Below, piece by piece: positions 26,293 to 36,600 of a stretch of 64,000 bases of DNA. The DNA comes from JANNBN01 sp031430595 (GTDB lineage Bacteria > Actinomycetota > Acidimicrobiia > Acidimicrobiales > JANYDT01), in contig JANPBU010000052.1 in assembly GCA_031430595.1 (NCBI GenBank), forward strand, positions 83,255-147,254, read 5' to 3'. The notes beneath the pieces are model-generated. The model was not told where the DNA came from. It ran no database searches and saw only the letters and a program-made list of their open reading frames with translations. The translations under genes and the position numbers were made by a program. Position 1 is the stretch's first letter. Each line of letters opens with the position of its first letter.

Positions 26293-27201
26293 TCAGCCCA
26301 GTTCGCAGCCCTCAAAGAGGTCAGATTCCCAAGCGTCGAGTACCCCTTCGGCAGCTGTTGGCCGAACCGGGTACTGGCCAAGATTGCTTCGTGCAAACAT
26401 GAAGTCTTCGTAGGGGTAGGCCTCCGCGGCCACGTCATCTGGCAGGCCAAACCAAAATTTTGAGGTCGGATCAATTTGGGTGGCGTGGGCTAAGAGCGCA
26501 GCGCACCGAATGTAGTACCAGTCGCGAACGTTGACTCGGGTAGAGATCCGGTGGTCAAAAAAGGGACGCTCGAACCACCCTGCGTCATACGGTGACTCGA
26601 GACCAAGTTCAGCAAATTTCTCATGCATGGCCAAAATCCTTGCCCGCGACCAAGCCGAGTAGTACAGCTTCTGAGGCACCCACGCTTCGCCAAGATCAGG
26701 GCGGTAGCCTGGGTCGCCACACGCATCGAATGCAGGAATCGAAATGTCGTGCACCGCCAAATGATCGGGGTGCGGGTAACCCTGTTGCTCGTCGCTGTAG
26801 GTGATCACAACGTGTGGACGTACCCGCCTCATAATCGCGACCAAACGGCCAACGGCCTCATCACGATCAGCTTGATGGAAGCACGTTGGGTCGTTGTTAC
26901 CTTCAGACCCAGCCATGCCCGAGTCGCGGTAGCCAAGCATGACCAACTCGCTAAAGCCAATAACGTCGACCGCTGCTGCGAGTTCTTTTGATCTCACATC
27001 GCCGAGATTGTCTCGTACTTCAGGGCGATCCATGGCCGGATTTGCGATGTCGCCCAGTTCGCCACCCGTACAGCACACCAGGCTGGTAAACACCCCTTCA
27101 GCAGAATACCGGCCAACCGTGGCGGCACCCTTCGATGACTCGTCATCTGGGTGGGCGTGGATGGTCAACAGGCGTCGGGGGGAAGTCACATCAGCAGACA
27201 T
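26293..27201 (-). CDS. mca: Mycothiol S-conjugate amidase (Mca-like), PIG-L family
   Basis: 302 residues. RLLTIHAHPDDESSKGAATVGRY gives the PIG-L zinc site His17 and Asp20, with the third ligand in YPHPDHLAVH. CCTGGELGDIANPAMDRPEV and KLYYSAWSRARILAMHEKF are characteristic of Mca rather than MshB. Mca cleaves mycothiol conjugates of electrophiles so the mercapturic acid can be exported. This is good evidence that the organism makes mycothiol and is therefore an actinobacterium. Confidence 0.88.
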   Translation of the reverse strand: MSADVTSPRRLLTIHAHPDDESSKGAATVGRYSAEGVFTSLVCCTGGELGDIANPAMDRPEVRDNLGDVRSKELAAAVDVIGFSELVMLGYRDSGMAGSEGNNDPTCFHQADRDEAVGRLVAIMRRVRPHVVITYSDEQQGYPHPDHLAVHDISIPAFDACGDPGYRPDLGEAWVPQKLYYSAWSRARILAMHEKFAELGLESPYDAGWFERPFFDHRISTRVNVRDWYYIRCAALLAHATQIDPTSKFWFGLPDDVAAEAYPYEDFMFARSNLGQYPVRPTAAEGVLDAWESDLFEGCELG

Positions 27202-27218
27202 AGCGACCGCAACGCTAG

Positions 27219-28721
27219 TTAGCTATTTGGCTCAAGTACGCACACCACTTCAACATGGGCCGTATGGGGGAAAACTTCAAGCACTGTGGCCGACCTACAC
27301 ACCCAACCTGCTTTCATGAACAGGGCCACATCGCGCGCACCGGCAGCTGCATCACAACTCACCAGCACCACCACCTCGGGTTCAGCCGAACGTATCGCAG
27401 CTACGCCACGCAAACCCAAACCGGTCCGGGCCGGATCGGCGACAACGTGGGTTTTTGATGATCGGCGAACGACTCGGGGCGGTTCCCACTCGGTGACATC
27501 TTTTCGATGCACTAACGCCGTCATTGAAAGGTTCACTTCGGCATCATTTACCGACGAGAGCGACTCTTCGATCACCATAATGGTTTGGGCTTTACGGCCA
27601 ACCGTCGCAGCAAACAAACCAACTCCGCCGTACAGGTCGACGAAAACCTCGGCGGTTCCGTATGGGTGCAGAGCATCCTTTACGGTTTGCACGAGTAACG
27701 ACGCCGCAGCGGGTCCTGACTGAAAAAATGACGAAGCCGCTACCTGAAAGTTAACCCCATCAATTTTTTCATGCACTGCGCCAGGGAGCCCGATGTTTAG
27801 TTCTTCCCAACTCAGTACCTGGGCTGGGCTCCAGCCAGCACAACCGTGCGCCCCCGACACTTCTGGGACCTTAACGGAGGTGGTGTGCCCAGAAACCACT
27901 ACGACAGTTTCCTGGCTGCTCACGCCCACACGAATGAAGACTTCTTCTTTTCCAGGGAACAGGCCATGCTCGAGAATGTGAGCGATGGCCGGATGCGCAA
28001 CTAGGCACGCTCCTGACACACAAATATCGTGTGTGCCAGCAACCCGGAACCCGGCGACCCCTTTTCGGTTGACCGAAGCACGTACGGTGGTTCGCCAAGC
28101 TGACTTGGCGGTGTCGTCATCGGTGTCGTCATCGGCGCCGGTGTGCGCGCCGGTGTGCGGGGCCGGATCAAGAATTGAGCCGCCTTTACGAACGACCGAC
28201 TCGACATCGTCAATACGGGCAATCCGTCGAAATGCGTCTCGAACAATTTCGACTTTTGACTCGTGTTGCGAACTCAAACTGAGGTGCTGCCAAGCGCAGC
28301 CGCCACAGCCAAACGCAACCTTGGGGCACGGGGGCTCGACCCTCACCTCCGACGATGTCATCAGCGCGCTTACTTTACCACGAACATGGTCTTTGCGCGA
28401 ACTCGTTACCTCTATCGTCACGGTTTCACCGCTGGCAACGTAAGGAACGAAAACGACACGTCCATCGGCCAAGCGACCAAGCCCGTCTCCACCGGCAACC
28501 AAACGCTCGATAGTCACCTGTTCAACCAACCCAACTCCGGGGCCATCAACACGAGGGATTCGGGCCCGGGTAGGCGACCCTTTTGGTGCGGCAGCCTGGG
28601 CAACCTTCTTATTGGCTGCGGATCGACCCTTCACCACTTGATCATTCGATGACGGTGATCCGGGACGGCGAAATGGTGACGGAGGACCGGACGACGAACG
28701 TTGGCCAGGGGTCGGGGACAT
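27219..28721 (-). CDS. RNA m5U methyltransferase (RlmD/TrmA family) with TRAM domain
   Basis: 500 residues. A 60-residue disordered basic N-terminus precedes a TRAM domain (about 67-128), Fe-S cysteines Cys132, Cys139, Cys142 (FGCGGCAWQHL), the SAM site VDLYGGVGLFA, and DPARTGLG. The catalytic Cys lies in VLVSCDAAAGARDV. It methylates U in 23S rRNA or tRNA. An Asp/Thr-rich loop (PHTGAHTGADDDTDDDT, about residue 190) is built from short DNA duplications (28100-28165). The start ATG has a TAGGCT box six bases upstream. Confidence 0.9.
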   Translation of the reverse strand: MSPTPGQRSSSGPPSPFRRPGSPSSNDQVVKGRSAANKKVAQAAAPKGSPTRARIPRVDGPGVGLVEQVTIERLVAGGDGLGRLADGRVVFVPYVASGETVTIEVTSSRKDHVRGKVSALMTSSEVRVEPPCPKVAFGCGGCAWQHLSLSSQHESKVEIVRDAFRRIARIDDVESVVRKGGSILDPAPHTGAHTGADDDTDDDTAKSAWRTTVRASVNRKGVAGFRVAGTHDICVSGACLVAHPAIAHILEHGLFPGKEEVFIRVGVSSQETVVVVSGHTTSVKVPEVSGAHGCAGWSPAQVLSWEELNIGLPGAVHEKIDGVNFQVAASSFFQSGPAAASLLVQTVKDALHPYGTAEVFVDLYGGVGLFAATVGRKAQTIMVIEESLSSVNDAEVNLSMTALVHRKDVTEWEPPRVVRRSSKTHVVADPARTGLGLRGVAAIRSAEPEVVVLVSCDAAAGARDVALFMKAGWVCRSATVLEVFPHTAHVEVVCVLEPNS

Positions 28722-28727
28722 ACCCCA

Positions 28728-28733
28728 AGCCTA
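28728..28733 (-). promoter_or_regulatory. -10 box (TAGGCT), leaderless
   Basis: TAGGCT, six bases from ATG 28721. Confidence 0.55.
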
Positions 28734-28791
28734 CCGACAATAACCAGACCGATCCTCGCCCACGCAACTGTGCAGTCGCCGGTCAGATCTC

Positions 28792-28831
28792 AGCCCGTTA
28801 CGGATTCCAGGAGCCCGTTACGGATTCCAGG
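28792..28831. repeat. 20-bp tandem duplication including a stop codon
   Basis: Two perfect adjacent 20-bp copies (28792-28811, 28812-28831). The right copy holds the last codons and TAA stop of the GGDEF/EAL gene, so the left copy is a duplicated 3' end with a second stop codon. Confidence 0.9.
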
Positions 28832-31418
28832 ACGAAAGGTCGCCTGGGTGAGTGTGCGCCGGTATCCGGTCAGAAAGTGGCGCAGAGCTTGCGGCCACCG
28901 AACGCTGGTCAAGCGACGACTCAGCATCTTGGCCTAGCGAGAATGTTCGACCAGCACGGGGTCGCGGTGCAGACGGCCGTTCAGGAAGGGGCGCTGGTGC
29001 ATCTGGGGCTGCCTTGCCACTCAACTTGCGCAGCCAGTTCGTCAATTCTTCCGCCGGGATGGGTCGCGAGATCACGTACCCCTGAACCCGGTCGGCACCC
29101 ATCTCGCGGAGTGCATTCAAATCACCCGGAGACTCGGCACCTTCGGCCACCACTTCGAGACCGAGGTTATGACCCAAATCGATAATCGACTTAACGATCA
29201 CTGCATCTTGTTCGTCTGTGAGCATATTTTTTACGAAGCTTGCGTCTATCTTTATTTCATCAATCGGTAGCTGTTGCAACTGGGAGAGCGACGAGAATCC
29301 GGTTCCGAAGTCATCAACAGAAATCTTGACTCCGAGGGCCCGGAATGACGACAGTGCTGTACGGGCAAGGGCACGATCTGACATCACTTCACGCTCGGTA
29401 ATTTCTAATACGAGCGACTTTCCGGGAAGGTGATGTTGTTCGAGCAACGCAGCAATAAATGCCGGTAGGCCCTGATCGAAAAAGTTTCGCACCGACAGGT
29501 TGATGGCAACCGCAATGTCAAAACCCTCGGCACGCCAGAGGGCTGCTTGTTCGATTCCCTGTTCAAGCACGTATCGAGTGAGCGGCTGGATGAGACCAGA
29601 AACTTCGGCCAGTTCGATGAATTCGTACGGGGTGAGTAAACCAAGGGTTCGGTGTTGCCATCGCACGAGACCTTCCGTGCCAACAACCCGGCCAGATCTG
29701 AGGTCAACTTTTGGTTGGTGATACACACGAAAATCACCGGACGCAATGGCGGCTCGAAGCTCGCCCAAAAGTTGCAGTCTTCGCACGTTCGCAACATCGT
29801 CATCAGCTGTCGCAAACATATGCGAGCGTCCGGTTTGTTTCGCCTCGTACATTGCAGCGTCCGCTCGACGAAGCAGGGCCGCACCGTCTTCACCGTCGCT
29901 CGGATACACTGCGATTCCAATGCTAGCGCCGGCCTGAATTGTCATGTCATCAACTAAAATTGGTGGAGTAAGACACGCAGTAATCATTTCGGCTGCAGCT
30001 GCTGCGTTACTTGGCGAGCCGGGCTGCACCAACACAGCAAACTCATCGCCACCTAAGCGCGCCACTGACGACTGCTCACCCATATAGGCATTCAAACGGC
30101 CGGCAATTGCCTGCAGGAGGTGGTCACCAACTGCATGCCCGAGGGTGTCATTCACTTCTTTGAACCCGTTGAGGTCAAGAATGACAACAGCTAACCCATC
30201 AGTTGTTCGCTTGGCATGTTCCAGCCGGGTGCGCAGATTCTCATTGAACAGCGATCGGTTGGGAAGCCCAGTCAAACTGTCATACATCGCCTGCTTACGA
30301 ACCGTTGCTTCGGCTTCTTGCTGACGGGTGATATCGACCAGCACCCCTCGCATACGAATCGGCTTCCCGGCCGAGTCTCGTTGAACTCGGACCGTGTCTC
30401 GCATGAAAATCGTGTTTCCGTCACCGTTAATCATTCGAAAATCGACAACAAAATCGCGTTCATTTTCGAGCCCTACCGTTCGAGTGTTCACCTCACGTTC
30501 GCGATCGTCGGGGTGCACATATTCCGACCATCGATCCATCAGCGCCCGGGGATCAAGTTTAAGAAGATCACGACTTTGGGGGCTCACAAAGGTTCGCTGA
30601 AGCGTTTCGGCGTCGGCCTCCCAAACGATTGCATCAAGCCCGGTTAATAGGTCAACGTATTGTCTGCGCGCAGTGCGCTCTTTGCTTTGAACCCGCTCAG
30701 CAATCACCCCAACCGCTGGAAGAAACACGCACAACATCAACGTTGTCGTGAGGTCAAACTGATGGCCTCGAGCAAGTGCCACAGTCGGAACCGCAGCAAC
30801 GATCGTCAAAGCGGCCAACGTGGCCGGCCAGGTTCCGTGTAACGCTGAACCAATACTGAAGAGGCACAGCGCCAACATCAATATGACGCCAGCAAGGGTG
30901 GGCGCGTAGGTCAGCAGCGCAATGAGCCCGACGGCTTCACACCAGGGAATGGCGGTCAAGCGATCGCGTGCATCTTCATGATCGGTGAGGTGCAGCGCAA
31001 GGCCTGCAACTAGGAGGTCGGCGCCCAAAAACCCGAGTAGCAGGTATTTGGTTTGGGCAACATCAGAAACGGTAAAGAAGACAATGGCTGCCAACACGGC
31101 CAACATTGCGTGACGAAAGTAGAGAAGGGTGCGCCTGAATGCTCGTTCGTTCGATGAACTCGGCAAGGCACCCTCAAATGTGGGCTCCATCTTCAGCACA
31201 GTGGCATCGGGCACCTCGGTAAACGAAGATTCTGGGGGTTGTGCGGAATACGCGCTAGCCGAATCGGCTGTATTAAAGGAGTTCCGTTGCCCGACAGGCG
31301 CTCTCGGGATCATCGACGTGACCCAATCTGTACTCGCCACTCCATATTCACCAACATCGGCGCGCTTAACAGGCGACTTGAGACCTTCTGACGTTATACC
31401 GGGCCGAGAAGATCCCAT
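28818..31418 (-). CDS. Membrane PAS-GGDEF-EAL cyclic-di-GMP protein
   Basis: 866 residues. A 90-residue polar N-terminus, about seven membrane helices (100-250), a PAS domain (about 265-385; VWEADAETLQRTFVSP, VDITRQQEAEA), a GGDEF domain with intact GGDEF (ARLGGDEFAVLV) and an EAL domain with EGLVRW in place of EAL. The EAL catalytic set (NLSVRNF, DDFGTGFSSL, EVVAEGAES) is kept. So synthesis and breakdown of c-di-GMP are both possible. ATGs at 31313 and 31193 are alternative starts; the first overlaps the VOC gene by 25 bases. A proline-rich tail follows. Confidence 0.9.
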   Translation of the reverse strand: MGSSRPGITSEGLKSPVKRADVGEYGVASTDWVTSMIPRAPVGQRNSFNTADSASAYSAQPPESSFTEVPDATVLKMEPTFEGALPSSSNERAFRRTLLYFRHAMLAVLAAIVFFTVSDVAQTKYLLLGFLGADLLVAGLALHLTDHEDARDRLTAIPWCEAVGLIALLTYAPTLAGVILMLALCLFSIGSALHGTWPATLAALTIVAAVPTVALARGHQFDLTTTLMLCVFLPAVGVIAERVQSKERTARRQYVDLLTGLDAIVWEADAETLQRTFVSPQSRDLLKLDPRALMDRWSEYVHPDDREREVNTRTVGLENERDFVVDFRMINGDGNTIFMRDTVRVQRDSAGKPIRMRGVLVDITRQQEAEATVRKQAMYDSLTGLPNRSLFNENLRTRLEHAKRTTDGLAVVILDLNGFKEVNDTLGHAVGDHLLQAIAGRLNAYMGEQSSVARLGGDEFAVLVQPGSPSNAAAAAEMITACLTPPILVDDMTIQAGASIGIAVYPSDGEDGAALLRRADAAMYEAKQTGRSHMFATADDDVANVRRLQLLGELRAAIASGDFRVYHQPKVDLRSGRVVGTEGLVRWQHRTLGLLTPYEFIELAEVSGLIQPLTRYVLEQGIEQAALWRAEGFDIAVAINLSVRNFFDQGLPAFIAALLEQHHLPGKSLVLEITEREVMSDRALARTALSSFRALGVKISVDDFGTGFSSLSQLQQLPIDEIKIDASFVKNMLTDEQDAVIVKSIIDLGHNLGLEVVAEGAESPGDLNALREMGADRVQGYVISRPIPAEELTNWLRKLSGKAAPDAPAPLPERPSAPRPRAGRTFSLGQDAESSLDQRSVAASSAPLSDRIPAHTHPGDLSSWNP

Positions 31419-31795
31419 CTATTTCCACAGATATCGAGAAACACCACAACCTGACCGTACGACTCAATTCGGGGCACAGTAATGAACGTAACTTCAGCCT
31501 CTTGAAGGCGCCTGAGCGCTTCGGCGAAGTCATCAACCCGCAGAAAAAACCCGACTCGCCCGGCAAACTGTTTACCGATTGCGTTCGACTGCTCAGTGCC
31601 ATCTGCCTGGGCCAACAAAAAGCCCGTTTGGGCATCTTTTGGTCGAACAACAACCCAGCGTTTTGGGCGGCCATCATTGGTGAGCGATGGCGTGTCTTCA
31701 ATGACCTCGAAGCCAAGTACATCTCGGTAAAAGACGATCGCCGAGTCATATTCGTTCACAATGATTGATACGAGTTGCAGATGGTCCACAACCAA
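31394..31795 (-). CDS. VOC (glyoxalase/bleomycin-resistance) family protein
   Basis: 133 residues from TTG 31795; GTG at 31789 is equally possible. VDHLQLVSIIVNEYDSAIVFYRDVLGFEVIED opens the typical betaalphabetabetabeta unit, and VVVFLDICGNRWDLLGP closes it with the metal-binding Glu position replaced by Asp in WDL. Members bind a divalent metal and act on small electrophiles or drugs. Substrate unknown. Confidence 0.88.
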   Translation of the reverse strand: MVVDHLQLVSIIVNEYDSAIVFYRDVLGFEVIEDTPSLTNDGRPKRWVVVRPKDAQTGFLLAQADGTEQSNAIGKQFAGRVGFFLRVDDFAEALRRLQEAEVTFITVPRIESYGQVVVFLDICGNRWDLLGPV

Positions 31796-31863
31796 GTATC
31801 GGCGAAGAACTCGTGTTCACGGGCCCGTGGTGTCGCGAGAGGCTTCTAACATCTGGTTCCGTG

Positions 31864-32892
31864 ATGAAGCAACGCCGCGGAGAATCAGGTGATGTTTCGT
31901 TCGGTTTGTTGGCTGGCGGGCTGGTGCTTGCAATGGTGGTCGTAGGCGCAATCGTTGTACGAACGCAGGGAAACGACAAGGCAACGACTGGGGCTGCGAC
32001 GACTGTGCTCGCGTCGACTGTCTTGGACACCACCCCAAATTTGGCCCAATTGGCACCAACAACGCTCCTCGCCGATCCGGCAGCAGCGTTGGCGACAGCA
32101 TCGGCGGTCGAATCAGGTAGCGGCGATAGCGGCCGTGACGCAACGGTGACGACGCTCGCAACCACACCAGCGAACAGCACGACTGGGCTAGCCACGCCGC
32201 AGGCCGCAGCGAGAAATTTGTGGGATGCGTGGCGTGATCTTGACCAGCCGAGAGCACTTCTGTATGCATCACCGAAGGTGGTTTCGTTGGTCTTCGCAAC
32301 TGCGTGGTCACCGCAGATTCGCCAAGCTGGCTGTACGCAAATCGAGTCTGGTTGGCTCTGTCGTTTCGAGGGGCGAAAGACTCGCTGGGACTTCGATATC
32401 GAAGGCGACGAAGTGCAGGGGTATCGAATTCGTACTGCCTCAACCGGCGAGGCTGTTGGCGATTTGGTGTTTTCCGGAACCCTTCCGTCGGCATCGTCGC
32501 TCCCAAGTCCGGTACAAACCCGGGCCGATGGCACGCCGCTTGGTCCACTAGGTCCATCGATTCCGACCGTGACGACGTTGACGACTGAACCGGGTGCGCC
32601 CGTGCCGGATGGATTGCCAACCTCTCTTGGGGAAATACTCACTGAGTCTGACGGCCTCTCGACGACAACAGTGCCGACAACGGTGAAAGCGGCTAAGCGG
32701 AAGAAGTCAACCAAATCAGCCATTTCTGTGTCGACGGTCAAAACCAGCCGGGCACCGGTAACGCGTGTTGTGCCAGAACCAGACCCCCCAGCCGAGCCTG
32801 CAGCCGACCCGACTCCTGAACCCGATTTACCGGCAGCAACCTCAGCGGGGAATGGTTCACCGAAGCCGGTACCAGTAGCGAACCCGGAGTAG
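31864..32892 (+). CDS. Membrane-anchored low-complexity protein of unknown function
   Basis: 342 residues from ATG 31864, or GTG 31861, which lies eight bases after TAACAT. One membrane helix (FGLLAGGLVLAMVVVGAIVV) precedes a Thr/Ala-rich linker, a small ordered domain (AARNLWDAWRDLDQPRALLYASPKVVSLVFATAW, then CTQIESGWLCRFEG with two Cys) and a Pro/Thr/Lys-rich tail. The middle domain probably folds outside the membrane. A 331-aa frame on the opposite strand is a shadow of the repeats. No family recognised. Confidence 0.75.
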   Translation: MKQRRGESGDVSFGLLAGGLVLAMVVVGAIVVRTQGNDKATTGAATTVLASTVLDTTPNLAQLAPTTLLADPAAALATASAVESGSGDSGRDATVTTLATTPANSTTGLATPQAAARNLWDAWRDLDQPRALLYASPKVVSLVFATAWSPQIRQAGCTQIESGWLCRFEGRKTRWDFDIEGDEVQGYRIRTASTGEAVGDLVFSGTLPSASSLPSPVQTRADGTPLGPLGPSIPTVTTLTTEPGAPVPDGLPTSLGEILTESDGLSTTTVPTTVKAAKRKKSTKSAISVSTVKTSRAPVTRVVPEPDPPAEPAADPTPEPDLPAATSAGNGSPKPVPVANPE

Positions 32893-32988
32893 TTCAGACC
32901 CCCGGTCAGGCAACAGAACTGTCAGCCGCCGGTCAGCAAGGGAATCACTCCGCCGAATACGACCTCTGGTTAGGAAATGGGCCTCCGG

Positions 32989-32994
32989 TAGAGT
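32989..32994 (+). promoter_or_regulatory. -10 box (TAGAGT) of the DUF427 gene, leaderless
   Basis: TAGAGT with a six-base gap to ATG 33001. Confidence 0.6.
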
Positions 32995-33000
32995 GAAGTC

Positions 33001-33282
33001 ATGGCAACTGCATTGTGGAATGGTCAAGTAATCGCTGAGAGCAACGACATCGTCGTTGTGGAAGGAAATAGTTACTTTCCGCGAGATTCGGTTCGTGATG
33101 TTCTGGTTGCCTCGGATCGAACGAGTAGTTGCCCGTGGAAGGGCACCGCCAATTATTTTTCGATTCAGGTTGATGGCGAAACCAATACCGATGCAGCTTG
33201 GTATTACGCCCAACCGTTGGATGCGGCGAAAGAAATTGCTGGTCGTGTGGCCTTTTGGAAGGGCGTCGAAATCACCGACTAG
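33001..33282 (+). CDS. DUF427 domain protein
   Basis: 93 residues covering one complete DUF427 domain: WNGQVIAESND, VVEGNSYFPRDSV, SCPWKGTANYFSI, and WYYAQPLDAAKEIAGRVAFWKGVEI. The SCPWKG motif is the family hallmark. Function is unknown. Widespread in Actinobacteria. Confidence 0.93.
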   Translation: MATALWNGQVIAESNDIVVVEGNSYFPRDSVRDVLVASDRTSSCPWKGTANYFSIQVDGETNTDAAWYYAQPLDAAKEIAGRVAFWKGVEITD

Positions 33283-33305
33283 GTGATTATTTCAGCGAAA
33301 ACGCA

Positions 33306-33575
33306 CTACGACGGGCGAACAAGCCCGATGTTTCGTTCGATCTGTTCTACCTGTGCTCGTGCTTCGATCAATCCAACTGCGGTGTATTCACGAATGAGCC
33401 GCATAGCTTCTTCACGGCGACCCTTGCGAATGAGTTGAGTCGATTCGAGCATGAAAGCCGGAAGATCACTTTCGAAGAACTCAAGGTCGAGGTGTCGAAA
33501 AAGGTGGTCGACCTTGCGCTCGATTCGTTCAAGGTCTCGTTTGAGATCAGCAATGGTTTCGATCAATTCGGCCAT
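33306..33575 (-). CDS. Small protein with an L7/L12 C-terminal-like motif
   Basis: 89 residues. The first half is a predicted coiled coil (ETIADLKRDLERIERKVDHLFRHLDLEFF). The second half, REEAMRLIREYTAVGLIEARAQVEQIER, resembles the [20 protein letters not shown] helix-turn of ribosomal L7/L12, seen also in small non-ribosomal proteins. It is convergent with DUF427 and just downstream of dnaE2. Function unknown. Confidence 0.75.
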   Translation of the reverse strand: MAELIETIADLKRDLERIERKVDHLFRHLDLEFFESDLPAFMLESTQLIRKGRREEAMRLIREYTAVGLIEARAQVEQIERNIGLVRPS

Positions 33576-33615
33576 GGTGCACTATCGGCATGGGTGTGAG
33601 TGATCTGAAATTTGG

Positions 33616-36600
33616 CTATCGGAAATCTCGTGACGGGCCGGTTCGAACCGCCATATTGAGTGGATCAATTCGGTCGGCCACAATATTTATAACCACCGGA
33701 TGTCGAGTTCCGCCACCCGACCAACAGTCTGGAAACTCTTCGTCACTTGACCCGGTTGCGATTCGGCTTACTGTTTCGGTTCGTTCGAGGCGGCCTCGTA
33801 TCAATAGGGCTCCGGCGCCCTGAGCAACACTTCGATACCTAGCCCACACATGTTTAGACACAATGACGTTGACCAGACCGGTCTCATCTTCAAGGTTGAT
33901 AAACGTGGTTCCACCTGCGGTCGATGGTCGTTGCCTGTGAGTGACGATGCCAGCGACTCGTACCCTCCGACCGTTTTCAGCATCGAATAACGCACTCGAT
34001 GAACTCACCCCAATCTCACTGAGTTGGGCCCGTACCAGTTCTGTTGGGTACCCATCAGGGGTGACCCCGGTTGCCCACAGATCGGCTGCCATTGTTTCAA
34101 CGGTGTCCATGCCTGGAAGCGTTGGGGCCACAGCACCGGTGACTATGCCCGGTAGGCGATCGGCCCGATCGTGGGTAAGTGCTCCAACTGCCCAAAGTGC
34201 TCGGCGACGATCAAGAATTGGCCCACCGTCTCGGGCGGCCAGGGTACTAAACGCCCCGCTGGTTGCGAGGGCTTCGATAGCGGTAGTTGAAGCTTCGCTA
34301 CGCCGAACCAAATCACCAAGATCGCGGTATGGGCCGTTGGTTTGACGGTCTTGTTCAAGGTGTTCAGCGAGTGGTTGACCAACATGGCGAACGCTACTTA
34401 ACCCTAAGCGAACTGATGGTTGTTGAATAGTTGGGTCGACGTGAGGATGCACAAGTTGGGGGGCCGGATCATCTGACCACTCAAGGATTGCGGCCGCGTT
34501 TGATGCATTTATGTCGGGCCCGAGGATGGTGACACCGTGACGTCGAGCATCGGCGGTAAGCGACTGGGGCGAATAGAACCCCATAGGTTGAGCATTCAAT
34601 AGTGCGGCACAGAATGCGGCCGGGTAGTGATACTTCATCCACGATGACGAGTAGACCAGGTAAGCAAAACTGACTGAGTGACTCTCAGGAAAACCGTAGT
34701 TAGCGAAGGCCGCGAGCTTCTGCCACAACACCTCAATAGTGTCTGGGATGACGCCATTCGACCGGCAACCTTCATCAAACCTGGCTCGTAGCTTGGCCAT
34801 TCGTTCAGGTGAGCGTTTGTTACCCATCGCTTGGCGAAGTTGGTCGGCTTCGCTTGGGGTAAAGCCAGCAACGTCTATCGACATTTGCATGAGTTGCTCT
34901 TGGAAGAGCGGGATGCCCAATGTTTTTGCCAGCGACTTTTCGAGCAGCGGGTGCAGGTAAGTAACGGCTTCAAGCCCGTTGCGGCGCCGAATATACGGGT
35001 GCACTGAGCCACCTTGAATTGGCCCGGGCCTGATGAGCGCAATTTCTACAACAAGGTCATAAAACCGTCGAGGTTGTAGCCGGGGCAGCGTCGCCATTTG
35101 TGCTCTGCTCTCAATTTGAAAGACGCCTACGGTGTCGGCTCGGCACAGCATTTCGTACACCTGATCTTCTTGGTCGATAAGGGCCAGATCGACCTCGGTA
35201 CCGTGGTGGACACGAATCAGATCGACACCAAAGTGAAGCGCGCTGAGCATTCCGAGACCGAGCAGGTCGAACTTGACGAGCCCGGCGGCAGCACAATCGT
35301 CTTTATCCCATTGCAACACTGTTCGCAGCGGCGTACCGGCGGCTGAGCCAGCCGCGCTAGGCCGACGCATAACTCCACCAGAACCAGCTGAACTGCCAGA
35401 ACCAGCTGAACTACCTGAACCGCCTAGGCCAGATGCAACTTCTAATGCACCAATTTCGCGATCGGAAGCAAACCGACCCCACTCAACCGGGCACACCTCA
35501 ACCACCGGACGATCGCACAACACCATGCCCCCCGAATGGATACCAAGATGCCGTGGAAAGTCTTCGACTTCGCTCGCTAGGTTCAACACAGACTCAGGAA
35601 TACTGTGATCGCCAAGTGCCGCCGTTTTCGACACCCGCCCCCACGGGTCAACCTGTTTTGACCAAGCGTCAAGACGACCCGGTGAATGGCCAAGGGCACG
35701 ACCCATGTCACGAATAGCTGACTTACTTCGATATGTGATCACGTTGGCGACCTGGGCCGCATTTTCTCGACCGTATCGTGCGTACACATACTGAATGACT
35801 TCTTCACGACGACCCGACTCGATGTCAATATCGATATCGGGTGGCCCATCACGTTCGGGTGAAAGAAACCGTTCGAACAGCAAACCCAATGACACAGCAT
35901 CGGCATTCGTAATACCAAGTGCGAAGCAGGCCGCAGAATTCGCAGCAGAGCCACGTCCCTGGGCAAAAATATTTGATCGTCGACAGAACTCGACCAGATC
36001 CCAAACGATCAGAAAATAACCAGCAAAGTTGAGCTTTTCGATGAGTGCGAGTTCATGGTCAATTTGGTCATACGCCCCTTTTACCCGCTCACTACCTCTG
36101 CGACCGTAACGATGCTCGGCCCCACGTTCAGTCAATTCACGCAGCCAAGACATTTCAGAGTGGCCACCAGGACACGAATATGGTGGAAGGTTTGGCGCAA
36201 CCAGTTTAAGATCGAATGCACACTGACGACCAATCTCGGCGGCACGAGCAACTACCCCCGGGTACCTTGCGAATCGTCGCATTTGCTCTGCGCCACTTCG
36301 AAGGTGTGCAGATGAAGCTGCTGGAAGCCAGCCATCAATTTCATCGAGCGAACGACGAGCTTTGACTGCAGCGAGTGCCGTTGCCAGCGGGCGGCGGGCC
36401 GGTGCCGCATACCGAACATGGTTCGCGGCCAACAGATCGACGCCGGCTCGGCCCGCAAGTTGGGCCAATACATCGTTACGGGCAATATCGAGTGGGTCAC
36501 CGTGGTCCCACACCTCAACCACCACACGATCTCGCCCAAACCGGTCAACGAGACGATCGAGTTCGCGTGCTGCGGCTTTCGGACCCTGATCGAGAAGCGC

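Noticed and set aside
31394..31418. Frameshift between the GGDEF/EAL and VOC genes
   Set aside because: The 25-base overlap disappears if the GGDEF/EAL gene starts at 31313 or 31193; no sign of a broken frame.
31746..32741. 331-residue frame on the minus strand, opposite the low-complexity membrane protein
   Set aside because: It is the antisense of a Thr/Ala/Pro-rich gene whose repeats keep several frames open; it has no domain, signal or ribosome site, while the plus frame has a membrane helix and a promoter-like start.
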